Assembly: GCA_934096805.1 (NCBI GenBank)
Contig: CAKOMW010000002.1
Coordinates: 62,001 to 126,000, forward strand
Reading direction: 5' to 3'
Origin: an uncultured Bacilli bacterium
Lineage (GTDB): Bacteria; Bacillota_I; Bacilli_A; RF39; UBA660
Length of the DNA: 64,000 bases
The notes under the pieces are model-generated. The model made no database searches and was not told where the DNA came from. It saw nothing but the letters and a program-made list of their open reading frames with translations. The translations under genes and the position numbers were made by a program. Shown here piece after piece: positions 11,349 to 20,012 of this stretch (within the stretch, counting starts at the first letter, position 1; every line of letters starts with the position of its first letter).

Positions 11349-11659
11349 ATTAATCAAAACTACTTGTATAAACATTAAATAAGTAGTATATTATATATAA
11401 AGAAGCACGTTCCTTGAACGTCGGCTTCCTAGTTTTGTAGAAAGCGACGCTTCTCTATATCAGAGAGACGTCGCTATTGTATTACATATAAAGTTTATGT
11501 ATTAACATGATGATTATATATAATTGCAATAGGGAGATTATAAAAAACATTAAGATTGTACAATCTTTCTTGCTCATCATAATAACCACCTCACTTTCAT
11601 AGAAAGTAAAGCCGACGCCCAAAGATACGTGCTAATATCACTATATACTATATAGAAAC
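11349..11659. other. Intergenic region with hairpin and long inverted repeat after cassette A
   Basis: No gene is seen. A 23-24 base inverted repeat lies at 11404-11426 and 11610-11633 (AGCACGT...CGTCGGCT and its complement, with differing centres). Inside it is a strong hairpin at 11443-11475 (AGCGACG/CGTCGCT with inner TCTCT/AGAGA). A near copy of that hairpin precedes cassette C at 22385-22413. The arrangement could be a MITE-like unit, a structured 3' end or a recombination site. It has no long T run, so it is not a classic terminator. Confidence 0.55.
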
Positions 11660-11795
11660 ACAATGCAAATGAGCAAAAATGACATTTGGTATAAAAAATA
11701 GTGCACAAAATCAAGAATTGCCCTAAGGCAAAAACAATTTTTAATATAAAAAAGGATACTAAAAAGTACTATTTTGTATAAATTAAAAAAATTTC

Positions 11796-11824
11796 TTGAA
11801 AAAGTATTTTTTTTGTTATAGAAT
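11796..11824 (+). promoter_or_regulatory. Promoter of cassette B
   Basis: TTGAAA and TAGAAT boxes with a 17-base spacer containing a run of eight T. The position matches the promoters of cassettes A and C. Confidence 0.7.
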
Positions 11825-11903
11825 TAAGTTATAGAAAACTAAAGAGGAGGACAGGTGTAAACAAAAAGATATATGCATGATACGCACACACCTAATAAGT
11901 AAT

Positions 11904-13482
11904 ATGGTAAACAAATATTCGTCGGGGGGGGGGGCGGAATACTAGTAATAAAGTAAAACAAAACCCCTTATTTAAAGATATAAACGACTATAATAAATAT
12001 CTATTAAGTTTAATAGGTATTCTTTTTCTTGTAATAACAGGAGTAATCTCTTATAATCTTACAAATGCATCATATGCAAAGTGGAGTAGTAGTATAGAGT
12101 CTAAGAATGTGTTGAAGCTTAGTGTGCAATCAGGTCTTGATAAAAGTGGTGCGAATAAACCAGAACTTACAAATAATATGATACCAGTATATTATGATAG
12201 TACAAATGCAGTATGGAGAAAAGCAGATGCTAATAATAGTAAAGAAAATTATAAATGGTATGATTATGATAATAAGATGTGGGCAAATGCAGTAACTGTT
12301 ACAGAAACTAATAGGAGTACTTATCTAAGTGCAAATGTAGGTACAGAAATAAATATGAATGATATAAATACAATGTGGGTATGGATACCAAGGTATACTT
12401 ATACATATTTAAATACAAATACACCACAAGAAATAAATATAAAGTTTGAAAAAGAAACAAATAGTACAGGCACAATAAAATGTACTGATAATGTATCAGG
12501 AAGTGGTACAACATCACAAACATGTACAGATACAACAAATGGTTCTTTAGTTGCAGGAACATCTACATATACCCACCCAGCATTTACCTTTGGAGATAAA
12601 GAACTAAAAGGATTATGGGTAGGTAAGTTTGAGAGTAGTGCAACAACAATACCAACAAGTACTTCAACAACAGAATCTACAGTAATAATAAAACCAAATG
12701 TACAATCATTAAGATATAAAGCAGTATCGTATTTCTTTCGCGATGCCCGACAAATGGAGAAAGCAAATAATGTATATGGCTTTCCACAAAGTAGTAGTAC
12801 AACATTTAATTGGAATGGAGAATTAAATGGAGATACAAATAATATAGATATCCATATGATGAAGAATACAGAATGGGGAGCAGTAACATACTTATATCAT
12901 TCTAAATATGGAAGATGCACAAATGGTAAATGTGAAGAGCTAACAATAAATAACTGTAATACTTATACAACAGGAATTGGAGCAGACTCAGTAAGTGCAA
13001 GTTATTCATCAACAACATGTACAACAGATAAGAATAAATATAATGGAGAAAGTGGAGTAAAAGCGTCAACTACAGGAAATGTATATGGTGTGTATGATAT
13101 GTCTGGAGGCCCATGGGAATATACAATGGGTAACATGGTAAACTCCTCTAATCAATTTTATACATTATCTGCATCAAACTGGAGTACAACAACATATCCA
13201 TTAGCAAAGTATTATGATAGTTATACATATAATGGTAGTTATACAACATATACAAGAGGAAGATTAGGAGATGCAATAGTAGAAATGAGTCCTTCATCTA
13301 GTTCTTATACTTCGTGGTATTCAGATTTCGCCTACTTCCCGTACTCGTCCAATTCTTGGTTCACTCGTGGGGGTCACTACAATGATGGTCCGGACGCGGG
13401 CGTTTTCGGTTTCAGCTACGAGGTTGGTATTGCGGACCATTACCACTCGTTTCGGGCCTCGCTCATCGCACAGGCCTCTTAA
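11904..13482 (+). CDS. Cassette B: poly-G phase-variable, DGR-type hypervariable C-type-lectin/FGE-like surface protein (currently out of frame)
   Basis: The ATG at 11904 runs through MVNKYSS into 11 G and stops at TAG 11943; the main frame, open from 11935 to 13482, needs 10 or 13 G. The joined product is about 525 residues: Gly run, NPLFKDINDYNKYLLS, one membrane anchor (LIGILFLVITGVISYNL), then an extracellular domain with WVWIPRYTY, GLWVGKFE, NTEWGAVTYLYHSKYG and GVYDMSGGPWEYTMG. These are marks of the formylglycine-generating-enzyme/sulfatase-modifying C-type-lectin fold used by DGR variable proteins. The last 50 residues (WFTRGG...GVF...SFRASL) are encoded by GC-rich DNA unlike the rest of the gene. 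The anchor is nearly identical to cassette C, but the C-terminal domain is unrelated, so modules have been exchanged. Confidence 0.8.
11924..11934 (+). repeat. Poly-G tract (11 G) of cassette B
   Basis: Eleven G, the first completing a TCG codon. The downstream frame is restored at 10 or 13 G. The gene is OFF in this assembly. Confidence 0.9.
13318..13482 (+). repeat. Putative DGR variable repeat (VR) of cassette B
   Basis: A sharp GC-rich island at the 3' end of an AT-rich gene. Invariant positions (Trp-Phe, RGG, AGVF, Phe, SFRASL) alternate with codons such as CAC, GAT, GAC, AGC, TAC, CAT, GGT and ATT. Each of these is reachable from AAC or AAT by changing only adenines at codon positions 1 and 2. 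This is the pattern left by adenine-specific mutagenic retrohoming. The template repeat and reverse transcriptase are not in the window. Confidence 0.75.
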
Positions 13483-13488
13483 GCCTGT
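13470..13488 (+). promoter_or_regulatory. Inverted repeat at the VR 3' end
   Basis: ACAGGC and GCCTGT flank a 7-base loop containing the stop codon. DGR target genes often carry a short GC-rich hairpin or cruciform just after the VR that promotes retrohoming. The absence of a T run argues against a simple terminator. Confidence 0.5.
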
Positions 13489-13630
13489 TTAATATAAATA
13501 ATTTTAATATTTTCATAAACTTGTTTATTTTCATTAATCAATATTTTATGTTATTAATAGTATATTATAGAACTTAAATTAAAAAAAATAGGGTGGTTTA
13601 TATTACATATTTAAGTTCTAGGAGGTATAT

Positions 13631-13978
13631 ATGGACGTATTAGTAACAAATAAATTAATAAATATATTATTGATAAGTATTGCTTTTTCAATTATACAAA
13701 TGACTTTTATACAAAAGTGTAAAAAGTTTAAATGTGTTAAGAAAGAGTGCCATATTTTATTACTTAATATAATAACTTCATTTCTAATTGGTGTGCCTTT
13801 TGCAATATGGTTTTATGATCTTTCGATTGGAGATTCTATTTGGGTAGCGATTTTCTCTTTTATTGGTGCACCTTCTATTTATCAAACATTAAAAAAACAA
13901 AATTTAATAAAGTATACACCAGAGTCGCTTTCTAATAAAATATCAATACCTTTAGAAAATGAAATAAAGAGGGATTAG
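13631..13978 (+). CDS. Small hypothetical membrane protein
   Basis: A 115-residue protein with about three membrane helices and a Cys-containing basic loop (QKCKKFKCVKKEC). An AGGAGG site at 13620-13625 precedes ATG 13631. The layout resembles small holin-like or accessory membrane proteins, but no family is recognised. It lies directly after the DGR-type cassette B and converges on gerB with overlapping stop codons. Confidence 0.6.
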   Translation: MDVLVTNKLINILLISIAFSIIQMTFIQKCKKFKCVKKECHILLLNIITSFLIGVPFAIWFYDLSIGDSIWVAIFSFIGAPSIYQTLKKQNLIKYTPESLSNKISIPLENEIKRD

Positions 13979-13999
13979 TTTTTATCTCTCTTTATTTTT
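13961..13999. terminator. Bidirectional terminator overlapping two stop codons
   Basis: An AAATAAAGAG...CTCTTTATTT stem with poly-A and poly-T flanks sits across the convergent ends of the 13631 gene and gerB. Confidence 0.7.
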
Positions 14000-15057
14000 A
14001 TTAGTATAAAGTTTATTATTAAGACTGGAAATATTAAGCCAAATATATATGGGAATTTTAGAATTAAGATTTGAATTTTATAGTTAGTGAAAAAATAGAT
14101 ACTTGTGAAGGATATCGCTATTGTAATAATAAATGTTGTTATATTTATTTTGTTTTTATTTTTGATTTTTAGAGTGTCTTTTATATATGTTTTTATAAAA
14201 TATACAATGAAACATATACCTGAGAATGAGCTTATAAAGAATGATGTTGACATTATGTTTTCTACTCTTTGTATGAAGTTAAAGAGGTTTATTTTTTTGA
14301 ATAGAACATATTCTGGATAGATAAAAATGGATGCTAGGTCTATACCGTAAATGCTTATTATAAAAAAGTAAAAAATAAAGATTAGGATTGCTCCGGTTAT
14401 ATAGGCTATTATAAGTGATTTTGTTAGTTTGTGTTTGTCTGTTATGTCATTTCTTTTGATGCAAAGGATTGCTGTTAATGGCAGGATAAAATAAGAAGGA
14501 ATAGTTAGGGCTAGGGTAATTATTTTACTTTTTGAAACACTTATTATTGGAAGGATATTTTCTGGATCTATTTCTGGTATTAGAAGGGAGAATCCTATTA
14601 TAAATGAGAAGATTAGGATGAAGTATAGGACTAGTGATGTTCTACAGATTATTTCTTTTCCTTTGCATACAGCGAATGCTAAGATACATGAATAGATGAA
14701 TGCTACTATGTAGTAGGAGTTTCTTATTAGGAGTTGATTTATTGTAAAGTTTAGTGTTATCCATGCAAGCATAAATGCTAAATATAATAATAATATTGTG
14801 TAGATTGTGTTTATTATGTGTCCTATTATTTTGAATTTTTCTATGTTATATTGGAATATATTTTGATTTGTTAGTTTATTGCTTATTTTTATTATTATGA
14901 AGAAGGGGATTATGCTTATTGTATAACCAATTATTAGAATTAGAAGGGATGATGTGTTTCCCTTGTTTAGAATTAGTTGGGTGCCTAAGGTAGGAAAACA
15001 TAGGGTTAGAAGAGATATTACTACGGTAAATAATTCTTTTGTACTTATTTTATTCAT
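13975..15057 (-). CDS. Spore germination permease, GerB/GerAB type (endospore germination)
   Basis: A 360-residue protein with about ten membrane helices of the amino-acid-permease-like GerAB family (LGTQLILNKGNTSSLLILIIG near the N-terminus, FILPLTAILCIKR in the middle). In germinant receptors this subunit sits in the inner spore membrane and binds the germinant. The start at 15057 is chosen because GGAGG lies 7 bases upstream; an ATG at 15069 contains that site. It overlaps the end of the gerC-type gene by 8 bases, so translation is coupled. Confidence 0.9.
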   Translation of the reverse strand: MNKISTKELFTVVISLLTLCFPTLGTQLILNKGNTSSLLILIIGYTISIIPFFIIIKISNKLTNQNIFQYNIEKFKIIGHIINTIYTILLLYLAFMLAWITLNFTINQLLIRNSYYIVAFIYSCILAFAVCKGKEIICRTSLVLYFILIFSFIIGFSLLIPEIDPENILPIISVSKSKIITLALTIPSYFILPLTAILCIKRNDITDKHKLTKSLIIAYITGAILIFIFYFFIISIYGIDLASIFIYPEYVLFKKINLFNFIQRVENIMSTSFFISSFSGICFIVYFIKTYIKDTLKIKNKNKINITTFIITIAISFTSIYFFTNYKIQILILKFPYIFGLIFPVLIINFILIKIKRDKN

Positions 15058-16192
15058 TGTTGCCTCCATAGTTACTGGTGTTAGAGTTTCCGTATCTAAA
15101 TAATTTGGTTTTTGTGTTTATATTTATGTTTGATATTTCATATATGTTTTTGTTTTTGTATTGGTTGTATTTTTTGGGATAGTGTTTGTATATTTTGTTT
15201 TTAATACCTAAGATGTCAGTGTTTGTTTTTTTTGAATAATTTATTAGGCTTATTATGTATTCTTTTATGGTTTGGTTTAGATTCTCTTGTATTTTTGTTA
15301 GTTCTTGATCAGTTATTAATTTTAGTTTTTTGTTGACGTCTACTAGGTATGAGTCAGTTTTTATATTGATGTTTATTTCTGGTTTATTGTTTTTAATGTT
15401 TATTTTTATACTGTTTTTTGGGTTTATTAAAACTGTTGCGATGTTTTCGTTTTCGTAGGTTGTGTTTACGATTATGTCAGAAAAATTATTATTTATTAGG
15501 TTATAAGCAATAATTGGTTCATCTTCTAGGACTTCTTGAAGTTTATTGTTTTTGAAGATACTCATCCCAATTAGTTTGGTGTTTTTGTAGTCTTCATTGG
15601 GGTTTTTGGAAGTGACGATTGTAGGAACAATGGGATCGATTCCTTTTTCTTTGTTTGTAGCAACGAAGTCTTCCATTACGATTTCGGTTATTTTGCCATT
15701 TCGTTGATTGCCATTTTCAATGGTTGTTATGATGTCTTTGGCTGGAAATGATTCGTTTTTTTCATCATTGGTGTTTAGGATATTTTTGGCTTTGTTGTCG
15801 TTGCTTACCACAAGAAGGGCTTCGGTTCTTGCTTCAGGGCTTCTCATGAAGTAGTCGAAGGTTTCTTCGATGTTGTTTTCAATGACGCCTTGTCCAATTA
15901 CCATTAGTTCTAGATGTCCTAAATAGATTGTGTTAGGATATTTTAGAGTAATGTTTCTAATGGCACTTGGTATTGTTTTTCCTGTTCCAACGTACATTAG
16001 GGAAGTTCTGGTTGCTTGGTTTTCTTCTTCGTTGTTACCACTGTTGAGGTCCATTATTTGAAGAGTTATGGTGTATTCTTTGTTTTCGTAGTCTATACCT
16101 ATAGCATTTGCTATGGCAAGGTCATTTATTTCTTTATAGGTACAACTTGTTGTTAAGAAAATTAGAATAATTAAGAAAATATATTTTTTCAT
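15050..16192 (-). CDS. Ger(x)C family spore germination lipoprotein
   Basis: A 380-residue protein with a lipoprotein signal (lipobox TTSC, Cys17) and the GerC N-terminal pattern KEINDLAIANAIGID. It is the lipoprotein subunit of a GerA-type germinant receptor, attached to the outer face of the inner spore membrane. It lies between gerA and gerB in the minus-strand operon; its start overlaps the gerA stop by four bases. Confidence 0.92.
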   Translation of the reverse strand: MKKYIFLIILIFLTTSCTYKEINDLAIANAIGIDYENKEYTITLQIMDLNSGNNEEENQATRTSLMYVGTGKTIPSAIRNITLKYPNTIYLGHLELMVIGQGVIENNIEETFDYFMRSPEARTEALLVVSNDNKAKNILNTNDEKNESFPAKDIITTIENGNQRNGKITEIVMEDFVATNKEKGIDPIVPTIVTSKNPNEDYKNTKLIGMSIFKNNKLQEVLEDEPIIAYNLINNNFSDIIVNTTYENENIATVLINPKNSIKINIKNNKPEININIKTDSYLVDVNKKLKLITDQELTKIQENLNQTIKEYIISLINYSKKTNTDILGIKNKIYKHYPKKYNQYKNKNIYEISNININTKTKLFRYGNSNTSNYGGNNE

Positions 16193-17583
16193 TTTAGCAC
16201 CTCATTTTTGTTAAGGATAGGGTCTTGTTTTTGGTTGTTTTTATTTGTAACGATGAAGGAGTCCATTATTTTGCTTTTTCCAAGTGGTGCAATTGGGTAT
16301 AGGTATGGTTTTCCGAATGATTTTATACTTGTTGTTATAATTAGGAATAAAAACATTGAGAAGACGATTCCTACGATTCCTAGGAGGGATGCAAATATTA
16401 AAAAGATTAGTTTCCATATTCTTATGGCGTTTACCATTGAAACATGGGAAAACATTAAACTACATATTGATGATATAGCTATTACGATGACCATGATTGG
16501 GGATACGATTCCTGCAGATACGGCGGCGTCTCCTAGAACGATGGCTCCTAGAATGCTTATGGCATTTCCTGATACTTGGGGCATTCTGAGGTCGCTTTCT
16601 CTTAGAATTTCAAAGATTAGAATCATGCCTATTGCTTCGATAAAGGTAGGAAAAGGAACACCATTTCGCTGTTGGGCGAAGTTTACGATTAGAGTTAGAG
16701 GAATTGTTTCATGGTTAAAGGTAGTAAGAGCAATGTAGAATGCTGGTAGGATAATGGCAATGTAGAATGATATTAGTCTAATTAGTCTGGTAAATGTGGC
16801 GTTTTTTGGGTTTTGGTAGTAGTCTTCTGGAGAATGAAACATGTCGATAAAGAAGGTTGGGACTAAAATAGCAAATGGTGAGTTTTCAACGATTATGGCT
16901 ATTTTTCCATGAAGCAAAGACATGCAAATGAGGTCTGGCCTTTCGGTTGTTTCAGCAAGAGGAAAGACGTCGTTGTTGGAGACGATGCATTGAGAGATAA
17001 AGGTTGAGTCCATGACGTAGTCTAAGTCTATTTTGTCAATTTTTTCTATTACGTTGTCAATTAGTTCTTGTTCTGCTATGTCTTTTAAATATAATATACC
17101 TATTTTTGTTTTTGATTTTTTACCGATTTTCTTTTCAGTTATCGTAAGAGTATCGGTTTTTATTCTTTTTCTTATTAGACCAATGTTTGTTATATAGTCT
17201 TCGTTTAAAGAGTCTTTTGGACCATTTATTGTTTGTTCAATGGTTGGTTCGGTAATGTTACGAGATAGATTTTTTTTGGTTTCAACTGAAATAATTTGAT
17301 TTTTTTCTATTGTAATGCAACAACCATTGTCTAAGTATTCAAATATTTCTTCTTCTTTTATTTTTTTAATACTAGGACTTGTTAAGACTTCTTCTAGATT
17401 TTTAAATGATGGATTTTGTGCTATGTTTTTTATGATTGTTTCATTTATAGTGTTGGAATCACATAAAGAGTCGATGTAGATAAGGGTTATTTTTTTATTT
17501 TTTGTATTAATGGTTCTAAACATTAAGTCAAAAGAGTTATTATATTTTTTTTTAATTTTTGATATAATTTGTTCTAGATTCAT
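16189..17583 (-). CDS. Spore germination protein GerA family
   Basis: A 464-residue protein starting at 17583, with AAGGAAGGG upstream; TTG 17592 is less likely. It has a cytoplasmic N-terminal region (1-230), family blocks TERPDLICMSLLHGKIAIIVENSPFAILVP (split here as TERPDLICMS, LLHGKIAIIV, ENSPFAILVP) and FFIDMFHSPEDYYQNP, then about five membrane helices including LRMPQVSGNAISILGAIVLG. It is the A subunit of the germinant receptor encoded with the two downstream genes. One complete receptor operon implies the organism forms endospores. Expression late in the forespore is expected for the family, but no sigma-G promoter could be assigned with confidence. Confidence 0.95.
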   Translation of the reverse strand: MNLEQIISKIKKKYNNSFDLMFRTINTKNKKITLIYIDSLCDSNTINETIIKNIAQNPSFKNLEEVLTSPSIKKIKEEEIFEYLDNGCCITIEKNQIISVETKKNLSRNITEPTIEQTINGPKDSLNEDYITNIGLIRKRIKTDTLTITEKKIGKKSKTKIGILYLKDIAEQELIDNVIEKIDKIDLDYVMDSTFISQCIVSNNDVFPLAETTERPDLICMSLLHGKIAIIVENSPFAILVPTFFIDMFHSPEDYYQNPKNATFTRLIRLISFYIAIILPAFYIALTTFNHETIPLTLIVNFAQQRNGVPFPTFIEAIGMILIFEILRESDLRMPQVSGNAISILGAIVLGDAAVSAGIVSPIMVIVIAISSICSLMFSHVSMVNAIRIWKLIFLIFASLLGIVGIVFSMFLFLIITTSIKSFGKPYLYPIAPLGKSKIMDSFIVTNKNNQKQDPILNKNEVLK

Positions 17584-17735
17584 AAAAACCAACCCTTCCT
17601 TTCACTTTATTTAAGATGTCAATAGTTATCAAAAAAAATTTAGACTATTACCTAATTTCAGTTATATTATTAACAAAAATGTTGATTTTTATAACTGGAA
17701 TATGATAAAATGATTTTAATAAAGGAGTGTTAAAT

Positions 17736-18323
17736 ATGAAGGATAAAGGTTTAAAAATAATTATTGGAGCAGTAATTTTATTTATTGTACTTATTGCTGT
17801 TTATTTCTTATTTATCGGAGGAAGCGATGCTAAAAAGTTTGATAGAGAATATTCGATTGGAGAAGACAATGTTTTTGTTTATAAGAACGCTAAGGAAGTA
17901 GTGGATATTTTAAAGAATGGAACTGGTATTGTTTATATGGGATTTCCTGAGTGTCCTTGGTGTCAAGCTTATGTAAAGATACTTAATGATTCTGCTAAAG
18001 AAAATGGTGTTGATAAGATTTATTATTTAAATATTAAGAATGATAGAGAAAATAATAGTAAGGAATATCAAGAAATAGTTAATTTGCTTAGAGGAAAACT
18101 TGTTTTTGATAATGAGGGTAAGGAAAAAGTAACTGTTCCTTATGTGGCTTTTATTGCTAATGGAAAGATAATTGATTATGATAATGAAACTTCAACAATG
18201 AAGGATGATATTACTCCGGCGCAATTCTGGACTAAGGAAGAAAAAGAAAAGATTAAAACAAAGTTTAAAGTTGTTTTTGAACAAGTTAGTAAACAAGGAA
18301 TGTGTACTGATTGTAATAAGTAG
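17736..18323 (+). CDS. Membrane-anchored thioredoxin-fold protein
   Basis: A 195-residue protein with an N-terminal membrane anchor (about residues 7-28) and an extracellular thioredoxin-like domain carrying CPWC in GFPECPWCQAY. VTVPYVAFIANGKI gives the expected cis-Pro loop. It resembles PedC/bacteriocin-transport accessory proteins and is probably a disulfide oxidoreductase at the cell surface. It starts at ATG 17736 behind AAAGGAGTG and has a near relative of different active site at 43.6 kb. It is followed by a TM2 gene 11 bases later. Confidence 0.8.
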   Translation: MKDKGLKIIIGAVILFIVLIAVYFLFIGGSDAKKFDREYSIGEDNVFVYKNAKEVVDILKNGTGIVYMGFPECPWCQAYVKILNDSAKENGVDKIYYLNIKNDRENNSKEYQEIVNLLRGKLVFDNEGKEKVTVPYVAFIANGKIIDYDNETSTMKDDITPAQFWTKEEKEKIKTKFKVVFEQVSKQGMCTDCNK

Positions 18324-18334
18324 GAGGATTTTAT

Positions 18335-18577
18335 ATGACTGAAAATAATCAAAAATCAAAGGTTGCTGCAGGAATATTTGGAATAATTTTTGGTGGCTTA
18401 GGTATTCATAATTTTTACTTAGGTTATAATGGAAAAGCTATCGCACAGCTTTTGATAACTTGTTTATCATTTGGAATATTATCTTTTGTTTCGTGGACAT
18501 GGGGTTTTATCGAAGGAATACTTATTTTGACAGGTAGTATTGATTGTGATGCAAAGGGAAATAAATTAAAAGACTAG
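18335..18577 (+). CDS. TM2 domain-containing protein
   Basis: An 80-residue protein with the TM2 pattern: two membrane helices joined by a short turn, with GGLGIHNFYLGYNGKA before the first helix. The function of bacterial TM2 proteins is not established. AGGAGG precedes the ATG. The stop overlaps the terminator stem. Confidence 0.88.
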   Translation: MTENNQKSKVAAGIFGIIFGGLGIHNFYLGYNGKAIAQLLITCLSFGILSFVSWTWGFIEGILILTGSIDCDAKGNKLKD

Positions 18578-18597
18578 TTATTGGTCTTTTCTTTGTA
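18568..18597 (+). terminator. Rho-independent terminator
   Basis: An AAAAGAC/GTCTTTT stem with a T-rich tail, overlapping the end of the TM2 gene. Confidence 0.75.
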
Positions 18598-18652
18598 TTA
18601 AGAGATAATTTATGATTGTGTCTTAAATTTAGAAAAAGGAATGGGATTTGTT

Positions 18653-19903
18653 ATGAAAGAAGAAATAATTAAAAAATCTAATTTAAAATTAGAACTTTCT
18701 TATGATGAGTTGTCTTATTTTTTTAATGGTTATTTGAATGGTGATGTTACTGATGATGAGATGACAATTGTTTTAAAGAATATATGTAATAATGGCCTTA
18801 GTAAAAGGGAGACTTTTGATTTGGTTGACATTTTTGTTAAGAGTGGAGATAGGATAGATTTTTTAAGTGATGTAATAGATAAACATTCAACTGGTGGTGT
18901 TGGTGATAAGACAACCCTTGTTATTGGACCAATTCTTGCCTCTTTGGGAGTTAATTTTGCTAAAATGAGTGGTAGGGCTTTAGGATATACTGGTGGTACG
19001 ATTGATAAGCTGGAGAGTGTTGGAATAAAAACTAATCTTAGCTTGGAAGAGATAAAAAAACAACTTGATGAGGTTGGTTTTGTGATTTCTTCTCAAACTA
19101 AAAACATTTGTCCAATGGATAAGAAAGTGTATGCTTTAAGAGATGTTACAGGAACGACTTGTTCGATTCCTCTTATCGCGGTTAGTATAATGAGTAAGAA
19201 AATTGCTGGTGGTTCTCATAATATTTTAATTGATATAAAGGTAGGACGTGGTGCTTTAATAAAAAATAAAAAAGAAGCTAAGATTCTAGCAAAGCTTATG
19301 ATTGAAATAGGAAATAAGTATCAAAAAAAAGTTGTTTGTATGTTAACTAGAATGGATAATCCTTTGGGTAATAATATCGGAAATTCACTTGAAGTGTTGG
19401 AAGTATTAGATGTTTTAAAAAATGAAGTTAGAAATGATTTGTATTATTTGTGTTTTTATATGTCTAGTATAATGGTTTCAATTTATAAGAACATTAGTCT
19501 TAGTGTTGCTGAAAAAGAAGTTGCTAAAGTTCTTTCTGATAATTCGGCTTATGATAAGTTTATGGAAATGGTTGCTTATCATGGTAGAAAGTTGGAGATA
19601 ACTTTGGATCCTTCTTCGGTGATCGTGGCAAAAGAGAGTGGTTACGTTAAGAGTATAGATGCTTTTATTTTAGGTAAGTTATCTATGGAGCTTGGTGCTG
19701 GTAGACATAGTAAGGATGATAAAATAGATTATAATTGTGGAATAGAAATTTTGAAGAATGTTGGTGATTATGTATCAAAGGATGAGATATTGTGTCGTTT
19801 GTATACTAAGAAAGAATTTGATGCTGATGTTGTTTATCAAGCTTATTGTTTTAGCAAGAGAAAGCCTAGATTAAAACCTGTTATTATTCAAATAATAAAA
19901 TGA
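18653..19903 (+). CDS. Pyrimidine-nucleoside / thymidine phosphorylase
   Basis: About 416 residues. The family cleaves pyrimidine nucleosides with phosphate to release the base and (deoxy)ribose-1-phosphate for salvage. The phosphate-binding signature KHSTGGVGDKT is intact, followed by KMSGRALGYTGGTIDKLES and, near the middle, KIAGGSHNILIDIKVGRGA. The C-terminal domain has the LGAGRHSKDDKID block. Most relatives are 430-440 residues, so this one is slightly short at the C-terminus. Two in-frame starts are possible (18641 or 18653). Confidence 0.92.
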   Translation: MKEEIIKKSNLKLELSYDELSYFFNGYLNGDVTDDEMTIVLKNICNNGLSKRETFDLVDIFVKSGDRIDFLSDVIDKHSTGGVGDKTTLVIGPILASLGVNFAKMSGRALGYTGGTIDKLESVGIKTNLSLEEIKKQLDEVGFVISSQTKNICPMDKKVYALRDVTGTTCSIPLIAVSIMSKKIAGGSHNILIDIKVGRGALIKNKKEAKILAKLMIEIGNKYQKKVVCMLTRMDNPLGNNIGNSLEVLEVLDVLKNEVRNDLYYLCFYMSSIMVSIYKNISLSVAEKEVAKVLSDNSAYDKFMEMVAYHGRKLEITLDPSSVIVAKESGYVKSIDAFILGKLSMELGAGRHSKDDKIDYNCGIEILKNVGDYVSKDEILCRLYTKKEFDADVVYQAYCFSKRKPRLKPVIIQIIK

Positions 19904-19936
19904 GTGTCTTGACAAAACTTGACACTTTTTTTGTAT
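19904..19936 (+). terminator. Rho-independent terminator
   Basis: An AGTGTC/GACACT stem followed by seven T, immediately after the phosphorylase stop. Confidence 0.85.
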
Positions 19937-20012
19937 TTTCTTGCTAATATTATTTTTTTGTTTTATACTTTAAGTATACGGTAAGACGTAATAATATGAA
20001 AGGGTGGTTTAA

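Larger units (their letters stand above)
11660..11934 (+). repeat. Shared 5' module, copy in cassette B
   Basis: About 275 bases closely similar to 22482-22800 upstream of cassette C: the same flank (acaatg...atgacat), promoter, AGGAGG site, AGGTGT/ACACCT leader repeat, NKYS start peptide and poly-G tract. The homology continues into the coding sequence through the membrane anchor. Cassette A shares only the promoter-to-poly-G part. Confidence 0.8.

Noticed and set aside
9500..14000. Chromosomal replication origin
   Set aside because: The strand skew switches here, but there is no dnaA, dnaN or cluster of DnaA boxes; reported as a possible inversion or join instead.
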